A program made the translations under genes and the position numbers. Below, piece by piece: positions 45,933-55,683 of a DNA stretch of 64,000 nucleotides (within the stretch, counting starts at the first letter, position 1; every line of letters begins with the position of its first letter). Source of the DNA: Winogradskyella algicola. GTDB taxonomy: Bacteria; Bacteroidota; Bacteroidia; Flavobacteriales; Flavobacteriaceae. The notes beneath the pieces are model-generated. The model saw nothing but the letters and a program-made list of their open reading frames with translations. It was not told where the DNA came from and did no database searches. The stretch lies in assembly GCF_005869935.1 (NCBI RefSeq), contig NZ_SZQF01000008.1, positions 124,001-188,000 on the forward strand. Reading direction: 5' to 3'.

Positions 45933-47096
45933 TTAGCTCTTAAAGAACTTTACCAAATAAATATATCGTACTGCCAATGCTATAAGAATGGGAACTAATG
46001 CAATCGCAAAGACTTGTACTCCAATAGTCCAGTGTAAAGCCATAAGACAAAGCATAATAATTAAAAATTTAAGGTAACTCCTTACCCAGTTCTTAACATC
46101 ATTTTTTAGTAACTGCCTTATCACTAAAATATTTAAAGGAAAAGCCCAAAGCAGATTGTAATTTTGCCAAGTTGCGGTATGATCGGTACCAAACCACAAG
46201 AACAATAAAAGAATACCTATTATTCCAGATAATGAAAAAAGAGTAATATCTAACCACTTCGTTCTCTTTTGTGTTTTGTAATCTTTATAAGTAATGTAAA
46301 GAATAAAAGAAGCAATTAAACCAAGCAGCACCAAAGGGCTAAAAAGAAAATTAGATGATTCGTTTTCATTTCGTGTTTCATAAAGCGTTGAGGACGACTT
46401 CACCAAATCACTACTTCCATTTATTTTAGAAACCTCAAAAAATGAGTTAATATATTTAGGTAAAAACATATACTCATTAGCCGAAGCTTCTCTGTCTACA
46501 ACAGAACCTAAAGCAATGTCTATTCCTAAGCTTCCCCAAGAATTCTTATCAACATGTTCATAAATAAGCGCTCTAAATGTCTTTTGTTCAAAGTTATTTG
46601 GCTTTTCAAAACTTATAGTATTATTGCTAACGGTAGATAAGACATCTCTAATCTTGGTGGCACAATTATCATAGAAAAAGTCGTAAAGATATTTTCTGTT
46701 TTCAGGTTTGTAGTTGTTTTCTAAATAATTGAAGAGCTTTTGTTTTTGCTCAGTAGATAGATTTAAAACCTGTTCCTCTATCGTTCTGTTTTGTCTTGAA
46801 TAGTAATTGAAGATGTCACCAAAAAAATGTCTGCTTATGAGGTAGTTAAGTTTACCTCTTGCAAATTTTAGGTAAAAGTTTGGAGCATCAAAGTCATACT
46901 GACCGTAGCCATAAACGATATCAATTCCTTTTGCTTTATCTTTAATTCTGAAGGCATTATGTCCAAATGCATCATTTAAACTTTTACCTGGCCCAAAAGT
47001 TAAAACTGAAACTTCGGCATCTGGAGATAACTGAATTTGAAATGCAAAGGAAATTGAAAGAAAGAAAAATGCTAAAAGCGATAGTTTTATTTTCAT
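45933..47096 (-). CDS. DUF4105 (Lnb N-terminal-like) membrane protein
   Basis: 387 residues. Signal peptide (1-18), then a DUF4105 domain with FGPGKSLNDAFGHNAFRI and FFYDNCATKIRDVL, which contain the His and Cys of a papain/NlpC-like fold. Five membrane helices lie in the C-terminal half (about 250-385). In Lactobacillus lipoprotein N-acylation (Lnb) a similar domain moves acyl chains, so an envelope acyl-transfer role is possible; this is from the domain name only. It shares the strand with the PorV/PorQ-family gene 13 nt upstream. Confidence 0.8.
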   Translation of the reverse strand: MKIKLSLLAFFFLSISFAFQIQLSPDAEVSVLTFGPGKSLNDAFGHNAFRIKDKAKGIDIVYGYGQYDFDAPNFYLKFARGKLNYLISRHFFGDIFNYYSRQNRTIEEQVLNLSTEQKQKLFNYLENNYKPENRKYLYDFFYDNCATKIRDVLSTVSNNTISFEKPNNFEQKTFRALIYEHVDKNSWGSLGIDIALGSVVDREASANEYMFLPKYINSFFEVSKINGSSDLVKSSSTLYETRNENESSNFLFSPLVLLGLIASFILYITYKDYKTQKRTKWLDITLFSLSGIIGILLLFLWFGTDHTATWQNYNLLWAFPLNILVIRQLLKNDVKNWVRSYLKFLIIMLCLMALHWTIGVQVFAIALVPILIALAVRYIYLVKFFKS

Positions 47097-47109
47097 CTGT
47101 TGAGCTTAA

Positions 47110-48186
47110 CTATCTAAAAATACTAAAATCTATTTTCAATGAAAAAACATTGGAATACAGCGCAGCACTCTGGTCTCCAATATCAGTAAAAGCGTAATCA
47201 AGTTGAATACCCTTGTATTTAAAACCAACACCAAAATTGGGTTGAAAGGTTAAATCTTCAGAATTATCTATTTGTCTTTCATTCTGAAAATTACCAACTC
47301 CACCTCTTAGAAAAACCAAATCTGTATATCCAAACTCAAAGCCTACTGCAGGATTTATACTTGCAAAAGATGTAGAAATAACATCATTATTTTCTTCAAA
47401 GCGTACATTAAGATTTGCGGCTGCTAATAAGGAATAATCATAGTTAAAAATCCATTTTTTAGACATCCCAACTTCTAATTTTGGAATTGTAATCTCTGTG
47501 GTTTCAGGTAATTCTTGGTTTTGGCCTTCAACAGCACCACTAATTTGTTCAAATTTTTCTTCATCAATAGACCAAGTATTGTAGGTGGTTGTAATATCTC
47601 TTGCCATAAGTCCAAACTTCCAACCAGAATCATTTTCAAATTGAATACCAGCATCCAAGCCAAATCCCCAAGATGATGCAAAATCACCAATAATTCGTCT
47701 AATTACTTTCGCATTTACGCCAAAATTCAATCCATCTAAAGGAAGTTTCCTGGCATACGAAAAGGTTAATCCATAGTCTGCTGTAGAAAAGGTACTTATT
47801 CTGTCGTAGTTGATATTGCCTTCATCATCTATTAATTGTGTAGTATCTAAAATATCGTCAACGCCAAATCTTATAAGCGAAATACCAACAGCACTGCGAT
47901 CATCTATAGGCATACCATAACCAATATAGTTGTAGTTGGCAATATTAGCAAAATAGCTAGAGTGCATTAAGGCGAGTTGGTTATCTTCAAGATGTACCAA
48001 GCCAGCCGGATTCCAATAACCAGAATTAACATCCGAAGTTTGAGAGACCACGGCATTACTCATCCCTAAAGCAGCAGCATCTACACCAATATTCATAAAT
48101 TCATTAGAATATTTCCTAGTAGATTGCGCAAAAGCGATAGAGGTAACAAGTGTTAAGAGAATTACGATGTAATTTTTCAACAGCAA
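47110..48186 (-). CDS. PorV/PorQ-family outer-membrane protein
   Basis: 358 residues: signal peptide ending IAFAQ, then an N-terminal block NEFMNIGVDAAALGMSNAVV and NSGYWNPAGL that mark the PorV/PorQ family, followed by a FadL-like beta-barrel pattern (GVGFKYKGIQLDYAF at the end). PorV and PorQ belong to type IX secretion, PorV as the shuttle for T9SS cargo. Which of these roles it has cannot be told. The start is TTG (MLLKNYIV), as no ATG lies upstream of the signal peptide. Confidence 0.82.
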   Translation of the reverse strand: MLLKNYIVILLTLVTSIAFAQSTRKYSNEFMNIGVDAAALGMSNAVVSQTSDVNSGYWNPAGLVHLEDNQLALMHSSYFANIANYNYIGYGMPIDDRSAVGISLIRFGVDDILDTTQLIDDEGNINYDRISTFSTADYGLTFSYARKLPLDGLNFGVNAKVIRRIIGDFASSWGFGLDAGIQFENDSGWKFGLMARDITTTYNTWSIDEEKFEQISGAVEGQNQELPETTEITIPKLEVGMSKKWIFNYDYSLLAAANLNVRFEENNDVISTSFASINPAVGFEFGYTDLVFLRGGVGNFQNERQIDNSEDLTFQPNFGVGFKYKGIQLDYAFTDIGDQSAALYSNVFSLKIDFSIFR

Positions 48187-48323
48187 AATTTTTTACAAAG
48201 ATGCACAATTTTTCTATGTATTTAACTTTAAAAAGACCTTCTTATTGTTTAACAATATTCACAATTTGAAAAAAATAATAAGCTAAGCACAAATACTTTT
48301 ATATTTTTACAAAAATTATATTT

Positions 48324-49082
48324 ATGAGTTTTAAGCGACACATTCCCAATATAGTTACACTTCTCAATTTATTTTCAGGATGTATCGCTCTAATATTTGC
48401 AGTACACGGTAATTTTATTGTAGCTGCTTTTTTTGTGTTTTTAGGTATCTTTTTCGATTTTTTTGATGGTCTTTTAGCAAGAAAGCTTAACGTGCAGAGC
48501 CCTTTAGGTATACAGTTAGATTCATTAGCGGATTTGGTGACGAGTGGAGTAGTGCCAGGAATTGTAATGTTGAAATTAATAGCATGGTCAGTAGGTGTTA
48601 ATGATGTTTTAACTTATGAAGAAAGTTGGACTGAAACAATGTACTGGAAATCGTTTAACATCTCCTATACGCCTTTAATGGGTCTTTTAATTCCATTAGC
48701 ATCAGCATATAGATTAGCCAAGTTTAATTTAGACGAAGACCAACAAACGTATTTTAAGGGATTACCAGTACCAGCTAATACATTACTGATCTTATCGTTA
48801 CCGCTTATTTTAGAATATCAGAATAATGATTTGATGAATTCTATCATTATTAACAAGTGGTTTTTAATTGGTTTGACACTTATAAGTTGCTATCTCCTAA
48901 ATTCTAATATAAAATTGTTTGCGTTAAAATTTAAAGATTGGAGTTTTAAGAATAACGCAATACGATATATCTTGTTAATTACAAGTTTGGTAATGTTAGT
49001 AGTACTGCACTTTGCTGCAATACCTATCATTATTATTCTCTATATTATTTTGTCCCTAATCGATAAGAAGAATATAAACTAA
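48324..49082 (+). CDS. pssA: CDP-diacylglycerol-serine O-phosphatidyltransferase
   Basis: 252 residues. The CDP-alcohol phosphatidyltransferase motif is DGLLARKLNVQSPLGIQLD, with the D-G-x2-A-R-x8-G-x3-D spacing. It makes phosphatidylserine, the precursor of phosphatidylethanolamine, in the inner membrane; about seven hydrophobic segments agree. ATG start. It is transcribed away from the PorV/PorQ-family gene, and TerC follows on the same strand. Confidence 0.92.
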   Translation: MSFKRHIPNIVTLLNLFSGCIALIFAVHGNFIVAAFFVFLGIFFDFFDGLLARKLNVQSPLGIQLDSLADLVTSGVVPGIVMLKLIAWSVGVNDVLTYEESWTETMYWKSFNISYTPLMGLLIPLASAYRLAKFNLDEDQQTYFKGLPVPANTLLILSLPLILEYQNNDLMNSIIINKWFLIGLTLISCYLLNSNIKLFALKFKDWSFKNNAIRYILLITSLVMLVVLHFAAIPIIIILYIILSLIDKKNIN

Positions 49083-49102
49083 TAAACACAACATTTTAAA
49101 AA

Positions 49103-49906
49103 ATGGCCCAAGTTATTTTTACGCTTTTAATGCTGGTAATGCTTCAGGCGGTACTAGGATTTGATAACTTATTATATATCTCCTTAGAATCTAAAAAAGC
49201 ACCTGTAAGTGAACAAAAACGAGTGCGAAGGGTAGGCATATTAATAGCTATTGCGTTGAGAATTGTTTTGCTGTTTGTGTTGGTGTCATTGATAAAATAT
49301 TTTCAGGAGCCATTTTCATTTTTAACAGGTCATGTAGAAGATGTTGTAGACTTTGCATTTAATGGCCATAGTTTAATAGTCTTAGCAGGAGGCGGATTTA
49401 TCATTTACACGGCAATTAAAGAGATTTGGCATATGATCTCTACAAAAAACCTTACTGTAGATCAAATGGTAACAGGTAAGGGATCTAAGTCAGCTAATGC
49501 CGTTGTGGTAAGTATAGTTGTTATGAATTTGGTTTTCTCTTTTGACTCCATATTAGCTGCAATTGGCTTAACTCGCGAAATTGAAAATTCAACAACTGCT
49601 TTTATTGTTATGGCTATAGCTATTGTATTAAGCGGTCTTTTGATGTTGGTTTTTGCTAATAAGATCTCTACGTTTTTATCTAAAAATAGAATGTATGAGG
49701 TGCTAGGTTTATTTATTCTATTTATTGTGGGTATTATGCTAGTTACCGAAGGAGGACATTTGGCACACCTTAAAATTTTTGGAAATGAGATTGTGCCAAT
49801 GAGCAAGACAACATTTTATTTTGTAATTGCGGTATTGATTATCGTAGATGTTGTACAAGGACGTTATCAGAAAAAATTAATAAAACAAGAAATCACGGAA
49901 AAATGA
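49103..49906 (+). CDS. TerC family integral membrane protein
   Basis: 267 residues with seven to eight hydrophobic segments. The family motifs MLQAVLGFDNLLYISLES near the N-terminus and NLVFSFDSILAAIGLTRE near the middle contain the conserved membrane Asp residues. TerC proteins move metal ions, notably manganese, and are linked to metal loading of exported proteins. The ATG is 20 nt after pssA. Its stop overlaps the next gene by 4 nt. Confidence 0.92.
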   Translation: MAQVIFTLLMLVMLQAVLGFDNLLYISLESKKAPVSEQKRVRRVGILIAIALRIVLLFVLVSLIKYFQEPFSFLTGHVEDVVDFAFNGHSLIVLAGGGFIIYTAIKEIWHMISTKNLTVDQMVTGKGSKSANAVVVSIVVMNLVFSFDSILAAIGLTREIENSTTAFIVMAIAIVLSGLLMLVFANKISTFLSKNRMYEVLGLFILFIVGIMLVTEGGHLAHLKIFGNEIVPMSKTTFYFVIAVLIIVDVVQGRYQKKLIKQEITEK

Positions 49907-50214
49907 AAAAACTAAAACTTAGACCGTTTCTCATCGTTTTTTTTACACTAATGGTGATTCAATTTTTAATTGTCTTTTTGGATGTTCAATTAACTAAAAG
50001 CAAGAGTGATTTAACCTCGGTAACAAATCCGATTATTGCTATTTTTAGTCTACCCATAAGTGCCATACACAGAGGGTTGCCATTTTACGTTAACGAAAGT
50101 TTGTCCGTAAGGGCAGTGTATTGGATTGTGAATTTATTTATACAATCTGCACTAGTGTATTTGGGTATTTTGGGTTTAAAAAGAGTAAGAAGAAAGTTAA
50201 AGAAGTTATCTTAA
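49903..50214 (+). CDS. Small membrane protein (unknown) coupled to terC
   Basis: 103 residues with two hydrophobic segments (about 8-27 and 70-92) and a basic C-terminus, KRVRRKLKKLS. It overlaps the TerC gene by 4 nt (ATGA), so it is translationally coupled. No known domain; possibly a partner or assembly factor of TerC (inference). Ends 1 nt before the lptB stop on the other strand. Confidence 0.65.
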   Translation: MKKLKLRPFLIVFFTLMVIQFLIVFLDVQLTKSKSDLTSVTNPIIAIFSLPISAIHRGLPFYVNESLSVRAVYWIVNLFIQSALVYLGILGLKRVRRKLKKLS

Positions 50215-50215
50215 A

Positions 50216-50956
50216 CTAAAATTCTAACTTCTTTTTGCGAAGCTCAAAGTTCTGACCAAGGTAAACTTTACGAACCATTTCATCACTGGCAAGTTCTTCT
50301 GGTTTGCCAGCTTTTAAGATACCACCTTCAAACATCAGGTATGTTCTATCGGTAATGGCAAGTGTTTCTTGTACGTTATGGTCTGTAATAAGAATACCAA
50401 TATTCTTTTTGGTAAGTTTCGCCACAATACGCTGAATATCCTCTACCGCAACAGGATCTACACCAGCAAAAGGCTCATCTAATAATATAAAGTTGGGATC
50501 GGTAGCAAGTGCACGAGCAATTTCTGTACGACGACGCTCACCACCAGATAGTAAATCACCACGGTTGGTTCTAATATGACCTAGACCAAACTCCTCTATC
50601 AAAGATTCCATTTTTTCGTGTTGTTCTTTTTTACTCAATTTGGTAAGCTGAAGCACACTCAAAATATTATCTTCAATACTTAATTTTCTAAATACAGAAG
50701 CTTCCTGTGCTAAATATCCAATACCGTTTTGGGCACGCTTGTACATTGGATATTTTGTAATGTCAGTATTATCTAGATAAATGTTTCCACCATTAGGTTT
50801 AATAATGCCAACAATCATATAGAACGAAGTCGTTTTACCAGCACCATTAGGACCAAGTAAACCTACAATCTCGCCTTGATTGACTTCAAGAGAAACGTCT
50901 TTTACAACTTTTCGTCCGCTGTAGGACTTCATTAAATGTTCTGCACGTAACTTCAT
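50216..50956 (-). CDS. lptB: LPS export ABC transporter ATPase LptB
   Basis: 246 residues. Walker A GPNGAGKT at 35-42, signature [16 protein letters not shown] and Walker [20 protein letters not shown], then the LptB-typical [18 protein letters not shown]. LptB powers lipopolysaccharide extraction from the inner membrane with LptFG. It is downstream of the CMD, tatC and kpsF genes, an arrangement common in flavobacteria. Start ATG. Confidence 0.94.
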   Translation of the reverse strand: MKLRAEHLMKSYSGRKVVKDVSLEVNQGEIVGLLGPNGAGKTTSFYMIVGIIKPNGGNIYLDNTDITKYPMYKRAQNGIGYLAQEASVFRKLSIEDNILSVLQLTKLSKKEQHEKMESLIEEFGLGHIRTNRGDLLSGGERRRTEIARALATDPNFILLDEPFAGVDPVAVEDIQRIVAKLTKKNIGILITDHNVQETLAITDRTYLMFEGGILKAGKPEELASDEMVRKVYLGQNFELRKKKLEF

Positions 50957-51029
50957 ATTATTTCTAAGAACGCTAAAAATAACAAATTCATATAGAACCG
51001 ATTATCTTAAGTCTATATTTATAAAAAGT

Positions 51030-51377
51030 TTAACCTTGATTTTCTAGCGCTTCCCAGTATTCATGCGCTCTTCTCAAATGCGGAATAACAATAGTACCAC
51101 CAATTAAAGTAGCGATACCAAGCGCTTCACTAACTTCGGCTTTTGTTAAACCTTCATTATATGAAGATTCTAAATGATACTTCACACAATCATCACAACG
51201 CAATACAGTCGAAGCTACCAGACCAAGTAGTTCTTTGGTTTTTTTATCTAAAGCACCTTCTGCAAAAGCATTAGTGTCTAGATTAAAAATACGCTTTACA
51301 ATTTTGTTATTATCAGCTAAGATTTTATCATTCATTTTAGAACGATAATCATTAAATTCTTTTACAAGATCAGACAT
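51030..51377 (-). CDS. Carboxymuconolactone decarboxylase (AhpD-like) family protein
   Basis: 115 residues, all helical, with the redox-type motif RCDDCVKYHLE near residues 60-70 (Cys-x-x-Cys followed by H), as in AhpD-like peroxidases, followed by EALGIATLIGGTIVIPHLRRA. Probable cytoplasmic thiol-based antioxidant protein. The ATG overlaps the tatC stop by 8 nt, so it is part of the same transcript. Confidence 0.85.
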   Translation of the reverse strand: MSDLVKEFNDYRSKMNDKILADNNKIVKRIFNLDTNAFAEGALDKKTKELLGLVASTVLRCDDCVKYHLESSYNEGLTKAEVSEALGIATLIGGTIVIPHLRRAHEYWEALENQG

Positions 51378-52194
51378 GTTTTCTTTTTCTATTTTGGTTT
51401 CTAACTACGATAGCAGAAATATAAATACTTGCTTGGTATAATACTAAAATTGGGATAGCCACAATCACCTGACTTGCAATATCTGGTGGAGTAATTATGG
51501 CAGATAATATAAGTACAAGCACCAAAGCGTACTTTCTGTACTTTTTCAAAAATTGCGGTGTTACCAAACCAACTTTCGTTAAAAAATAAATGATAATTGG
51601 TAACTCAAACACAAAACCAGATGCCAATGAAGAAGACCTCACAATGGCAATCACAGAGCTAATATCAAACTCATTAGAAATCTGTTCACTAATCTGATAG
51701 TTAGCCAAGAAGTTAATCGATAAAGGTGTAATAATGTAATACCCGAATAAGACACCAAGGAAAAACAAAAACGAAGCCACAACTATAAATCCTCTTGAGT
51801 TTTTACGCTCATTAGGTTTTAACCCAGGACTTATAAAACTCCATAATTGATACAGTACGTAAGGAAAGGCTACAATAAAACCTGCGTAAATCGATGTCCA
51901 GATATGTGCTGAAAATTGACCTGCAACGGTTCTGTTTTGAATAATAAACGGAAACTTATCGGCACAAAACGTGGTGTCTTCAATACCCAAGAATTGTGAC
52001 ATTTTACACAAACCTTCATACGTAGGGAAATTCATTTGAGTAGGCCCAAAAATGATAACATCAAAAATGAACTTTTTGAATATAAAAGCAAGTGTAGCAG
52101 CAATAACTACTCCTAAGGTTGCTCTAATTAAATGCCATCTTAAATCTTCAAGATGGTCTAGAAAAGACATTTCGTCTACACGCTTCTTCGCCAT
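51370..52194 (-). CDS. tatC: Twin-arginine translocase subunit TatC
   Basis: 274 residues with six membrane helices and the N-terminal motif MSFLDHLEDLRWHLIR with the conserved E and R. TatC binds twin-arginine signal peptides and transports folded proteins with TatA. A long periplasmic first loop (about 50-85, with two cysteines) is Bacteroidota-like. ATG start 1 nt overlapping the kpsF stop. TatA is not in the window. Confidence 0.94.
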   Translation of the reverse strand: MAKKRVDEMSFLDHLEDLRWHLIRATLGVVIAATLAFIFKKFIFDVIIFGPTQMNFPTYEGLCKMSQFLGIEDTTFCADKFPFIIQNRTVAGQFSAHIWTSIYAGFIVAFPYVLYQLWSFISPGLKPNERKNSRGFIVVASFLFFLGVLFGYYIITPLSINFLANYQISEQISNEFDISSVIAIVRSSSLASGFVFELPIIIYFLTKVGLVTPQFLKKYRKYALVLVLILSAIITPPDIASQVIVAIPILVLYQASIYISAIVVRNQNRKRKHV

Positions 52195-53159
52195 TATATA
52201 ATGCCTTCTTTTATTAAATCGTGTAAGTGAACTACTCCAGCGTATTTACCATCATGCTCAACCAATAATTGCGAAATACCAAATTCTTCCATCAATTCTT
52301 TAGCATCAACAGCCATAGCGTCTTCAGCAATACGTCTTGGGTTAGTGCTCATTATATCTTTAGCAGTAAGGTTTGTGATATCATCACTCTTGCTTAGCAT
52401 ACGACGTAAATCGCCATCTGTAATTATACCTACAATGTTGTCATCTTCCACAACAGCAGTAACTCCAAGCATCTTTTCGGTAATTTCTACAATCACTTCT
52501 TTAAGACTAGCGTCTAAATGTACTTCTGGTTTTTGGTTTAGAGATGATAAATCATTAACCCTTAAATATAAACGTTTGCCTAAGGCACCACCAGGATGGT
52601 ATTTTGCAAAATCCTTGCTCGAAAACCCTCTCAATTCTAATAAACAAATCGCTAAAGCATCACCCATAACAAGCTGTGCAGTAGTACTTGTAGTAGGAGC
52701 CAAATTATTAGGACAAGCCTCTTGCTCCACATAAGCATTCAAAACGTAGTCTGCCTGTTGTCCTAAAAACGATTCTTTGTTACCGGTAATAGCAATCATT
52801 TTATTTTTGGCATTCTTTATAAGTGGCACCAAAACTTTAATTTCAGGAGTGTTTCCGCTCTTAGAAATACAAATAACTACATCGTCTTTTAAAATCAACC
52901 CTAGATCGCCATGTATTGCATCTGCAGCATGCATAAAAACAGCAGGTGTTCCTGTAGAATTTAAAGTCGCAACAATCTTGTTAGCTATAATGGCACTTTT
53001 ACCAATACCAGTTATAATAACGCGTCCTTTAGAATTATAGATGAGTTCTACAGCATTGGCAAAATCGTCTGTAAGTAAATCTGACAAATTCCCGATAGCT
53101 TTGCTTTCTAATGCTATTGTGCTTTTGGCAGTCTTTAAAATGGATGACACAGTGTTCAA
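52194..53159 (-). CDS. KpsF/GutQ-type D-arabinose 5-phosphate isomerase
   Basis: 321 residues from the TTG at 53159. The SIS domain has GIGKSAIIANKIVATLNSTGTP and the CISKSGNTPEI motif, followed by two CBS domains. It converts ribulose 5-phosphate to arabinose 5-phosphate for Kdo synthesis. The open frame extends to a TTG at 53285 but the extra 42 residues are not in the family, and a -7 box lies 15 nt upstream of that codon, leaving little leader. No ATG lies near; a GTG at 53150 is an alternative. Head of the kpsF-tatC-CMD-lptB unit. Confidence 0.88.
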   Translation of the reverse strand: MNTVSSILKTAKSTIALESKAIGNLSDLLTDDFANAVELIYNSKGRVIITGIGKSAIIANKIVATLNSTGTPAVFMHAADAIHGDLGLILKDDVVICISKSGNTPEIKVLVPLIKNAKNKMIAITGNKESFLGQQADYVLNAYVEQEACPNNLAPTTSTTAQLVMGDALAICLLELRGFSSKDFAKYHPGGALGKRLYLRVNDLSSLNQKPEVHLDASLKEVIVEITEKMLGVTAVVEDDNIVGIITDGDLRRMLSKSDDITNLTAKDIMSTNPRRIAEDAMAVDAKELMEEFGISQLLVEHDGKYAGVVHLHDLIKEGII

Positions 53160-53299
53160 AACTAATCTTTTAATGTGTTTTTTAGATATAAAGATTTTGT
53201 TATCTTTAAGGTTATGCAAAAGTACGTGAATTTTTTCATTCAAATATTCCAAAATTACTTTGAAAAAATTATAAGTACTTAACAACGTAATTACAGATG

Positions 53300-53307
53300 C
53301 AAAGCTA
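53300..53307 (-). promoter_or_regulatory. Candidate -7 box for the kpsF operon
   Basis: CAAAGCTA, which reads TAGCTTTG on the minus strand and fits TAnnTTTG. It would place the transcript start near 53294. The recQ -7 box is on the other strand, 12 nt away. Confidence 0.45.
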
Positions 53308-53319
53308 AGTTCTAGATGT

Positions 53320-53327
53320 TATATTTG
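53320..53327 (+). promoter_or_regulatory. Candidate -7 box TATATTTG for recQ
   Basis: TATATTTG fits the Bacteroidota consensus and lies 48 nt before the recQ ATG. No clear TTTG -33 box at 19 nt upstream. It overlaps the region needed for the kpsF promoter, so the two divergent promoters may interfere. Confidence 0.45.
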
Positions 53328-53375
53328 TAGTAGAGTTTAGTTTTTTAAAGAAGAAATAAATACGAAAAGGGATTA

Positions 53376-55577
53376 ATGAGTATTGCAGAAATTGACTTAC
53401 ACTCCTCACTAAAAAAATACTTTGGTTTTTCTGGGTTTAAAGGTCTACAAGAAGAAGTTATTAAAAATGTAGTAGAAGGTAATAACACGTTTGTTATTAT
53501 GCCAACAGGTGGTGGGAAATCACTTTGTTATCAGCTACCAGCTTTAATAAAAGATGGTACAGCAATAGTGGTATCGCCACTTATTGCTTTAATGAAAAAT
53601 CAGGTCGATGCTATACGCGCAGTATCTGAAAATGAAGGAGTCGCACACGTTTTAAATTCGTCATTGAATAAAACAGAAGTTAAACGTGTAAAAGATGATA
53701 TTATTAACGGTATCACAAAACTGTTATATGTAGCGCCAGAATCGTTAACTAAAGAAGAATATGTAGATTTTTTGAAGTCTCAGAAAATCTCTTTTATGGC
53801 TGTGGACGAAGCCCACTGTATTAGTGAATGGGGACACGATTTTAGACCAGAATATAGAAACCTGCGTCATATTATAAAACGCATTGGTGATGATATTCCT
53901 ATTGTTGGACTTACAGCAACAGCAACACCTAAAGTGCAGGAAGATATCCTGAAAAGTTTAGGTATGACAGATGCTGTTACTTTCAAAGCATCGTTTAACA
54001 GACCAAACCTTTTTTATGAAGTACGTCCTAAAACAAAGAATGTAGATGCCGATATTATTCGCTTTATAAAGCAAAACGAAGGCAAATCTGGTATCGTTTA
54101 TTGTTTGAGCAGAAAACGTGTAGAAGAGTTGGCGCAAGTACTTCAGGTTAATGGTATAAAAGCTGTGCCATATCATGCAGGTTTAGATGCCAAAACCAGA
54201 GTAAAGCATCAAGATATGTTCTTAATGGAAGATACAGATGTGGTTGTGGCAACCATAGCTTTTGGTATGGGAATAGACAAGCCAGATGTGCGTTTTGTGA
54301 TTCATCACGATATACCAAAAAGTATCGAAAGCTATTACCAGGAAACTGGTAGAGCAGGACGCGATGGTGGCGAAGGTCATTGTTTAGCATTCTATGCGTA
54401 TAAAGACATAGAAAAGCTTGAAAAGTTTATGTCTGGTAAGCCTGTTGCAGAACAGGAAATTGGTCATGCCTTATTGCAAGAAGTAGTCGCATTTGCAGAG
54501 ACTTCCATGTCTAGACGAAAATTCATTCTACATTATTTTGGTGAAGAGTTTGATAATGAAACTGGCGAAGGTGGCGATATGGACGATAATGTTCGTAATC
54601 CTAAAAAGCAGGTAGAAGCTCAAGATGAGGTAAAAATATTGTTGGATACGGTTGATAAGACCAACGAAAAGTACAAAGCTAAAGATTTGGTACAAGTGAT
54701 TATTGGAAAATCTAACGCCTTAATCTCTTCTCATAAAACGGATACCCAACCATTTTTTGGTATTGGTAAAGACAAGGAAGATCGTTTTTGGATGGCGCTT
54801 ATTCGCCAAGTGATTGTTGCAGGGCTTTTAAAGAAAGATATCGAAACCTATGGCGTTTTGCGACTTAGCGATGAAGGTAAAGACTTTTTAAAGAACCCTC
54901 AGTCGTTTATGATGGCAGAAGACCATGTCTACGATGAAGCATCTAACGATGGTATTATTACCAACGCTAAAGGTGGTGGAGCAGTTGCAGACGAGCAGTT
55001 AATGAAGATGCTTAAAGATTTACGTAAGCGTAATGCTAAGAAACTTGGTGTGCCACCATTTGTTATTTTCCAGGATCCCTCCTTAGAAGATATGGCATTA
55101 AAATATCCTGTTACTATAGAAGAACTGTCTAATGTACATGGTGTAGGAGAAAGTAAGGCCAAAAAGTACGGTAAAGATTTTGTAAATCTTATAGCTGATT
55201 ACGTAGAAGAGAATGATATTACCAGACCAGATGATATGGTCGTAAAATCTACAGGAACAAACTCAGCGCTAAAGTTATACATCATCCAAAATGTGGATAG
55301 AAAATTACCATTAGATGATATCGCTTCTGCAAAAGGTATGGAAATGCCAGAGTTTATTAAAGAAATGGAATCTATCGTATACTCTGGTACTAAGCTTAAT
55401 ATTAGTTACTATATCGACGATTTATTGGACGAAGATCAGCAAGAAGAAATCCATGACTACTTTATGGACTCAGAAAGCGACAAAATCTCTGATGCTATTG
55501 AAGAGTTTGATGGTGATTATGACGATGAAGAATTACGTCTCTACCGCATTAAGTTTATTAGTGAAGTAGCGAATTAA
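53376..55577 (+). CDS. recQ: ATP-dependent DNA helicase RecQ
   Basis: 733 residues. Walker A PTGGGKS (43-49), DEAH at 144-147, motif IV-VI region with [17 protein letters not shown] and [10 protein letters not shown], then the RQC domain and an HRDC domain (about 540-625, with [14 protein letters not shown]). The C-terminal about 90 residues are acidic ([15 protein letters not shown]), as in Bacteroidota RecQ. The four cysteines that bind zinc in E. coli RecQ are absent: the matching segment reads [20 protein letters not shown] and no Cys occurs after [12 protein letters not shown] start. Confidence 0.94.
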   Translation: MSIAEIDLHSSLKKYFGFSGFKGLQEEVIKNVVEGNNTFVIMPTGGGKSLCYQLPALIKDGTAIVVSPLIALMKNQVDAIRAVSENEGVAHVLNSSLNKTEVKRVKDDIINGITKLLYVAPESLTKEEYVDFLKSQKISFMAVDEAHCISEWGHDFRPEYRNLRHIIKRIGDDIPIVGLTATATPKVQEDILKSLGMTDAVTFKASFNRPNLFYEVRPKTKNVDADIIRFIKQNEGKSGIVYCLSRKRVEELAQVLQVNGIKAVPYHAGLDAKTRVKHQDMFLMEDTDVVVATIAFGMGIDKPDVRFVIHHDIPKSIESYYQETGRAGRDGGEGHCLAFYAYKDIEKLEKFMSGKPVAEQEIGHALLQEVVAFAETSMSRRKFILHYFGEEFDNETGEGGDMDDNVRNPKKQVEAQDEVKILLDTVDKTNEKYKAKDLVQVIIGKSNALISSHKTDTQPFFGIGKDKEDRFWMALIRQVIVAGLLKKDIETYGVLRLSDEGKDFLKNPQSFMMAEDHVYDEASNDGIITNAKGGGAVADEQLMKMLKDLRKRNAKKLGVPPFVIFQDPSLEDMALKYPVTIEELSNVHGVGESKAKKYGKDFVNLIADYVEENDITRPDDMVVKSTGTNSALKLYIIQNVDRKLPLDDIASAKGMEMPEFIKEMESIVYSGTKLNISYYIDDLLDEDQQEEIHDYFMDSESDKISDAIEEFDGDYDDEELRLYRIKFISEVAN

Positions 55578-55603
55578 AACATATATTTTGTAAATGAACA
55601 AGG

Positions 55604-55645
55604 TTCCTTTTATCTCATGAATTTTGTGTGATAAGAGGAATTTTT
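55604..55645 (+). terminator. Terminator after recQ
   Basis: TTCCTTTTATC pairs with GATAAGAGGAA (11 bp, one G-T) and is followed by TTTTT (55641-55645). It lies 26 nt after the recQ stop. It overlaps the longest frame of the following small gene, whose start must therefore lie further on. Confidence 0.7.
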
Positions 55646-55683
55646 GTTATTGTATAACTAGTCATTCAACATTAAAGATAGAA

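Noticed and set aside
52345-53229. Plus-strand open frames opposite kpsF
   Set aside because: They are shadows of the minus-strand isomerase gene, with no independent start context or family.
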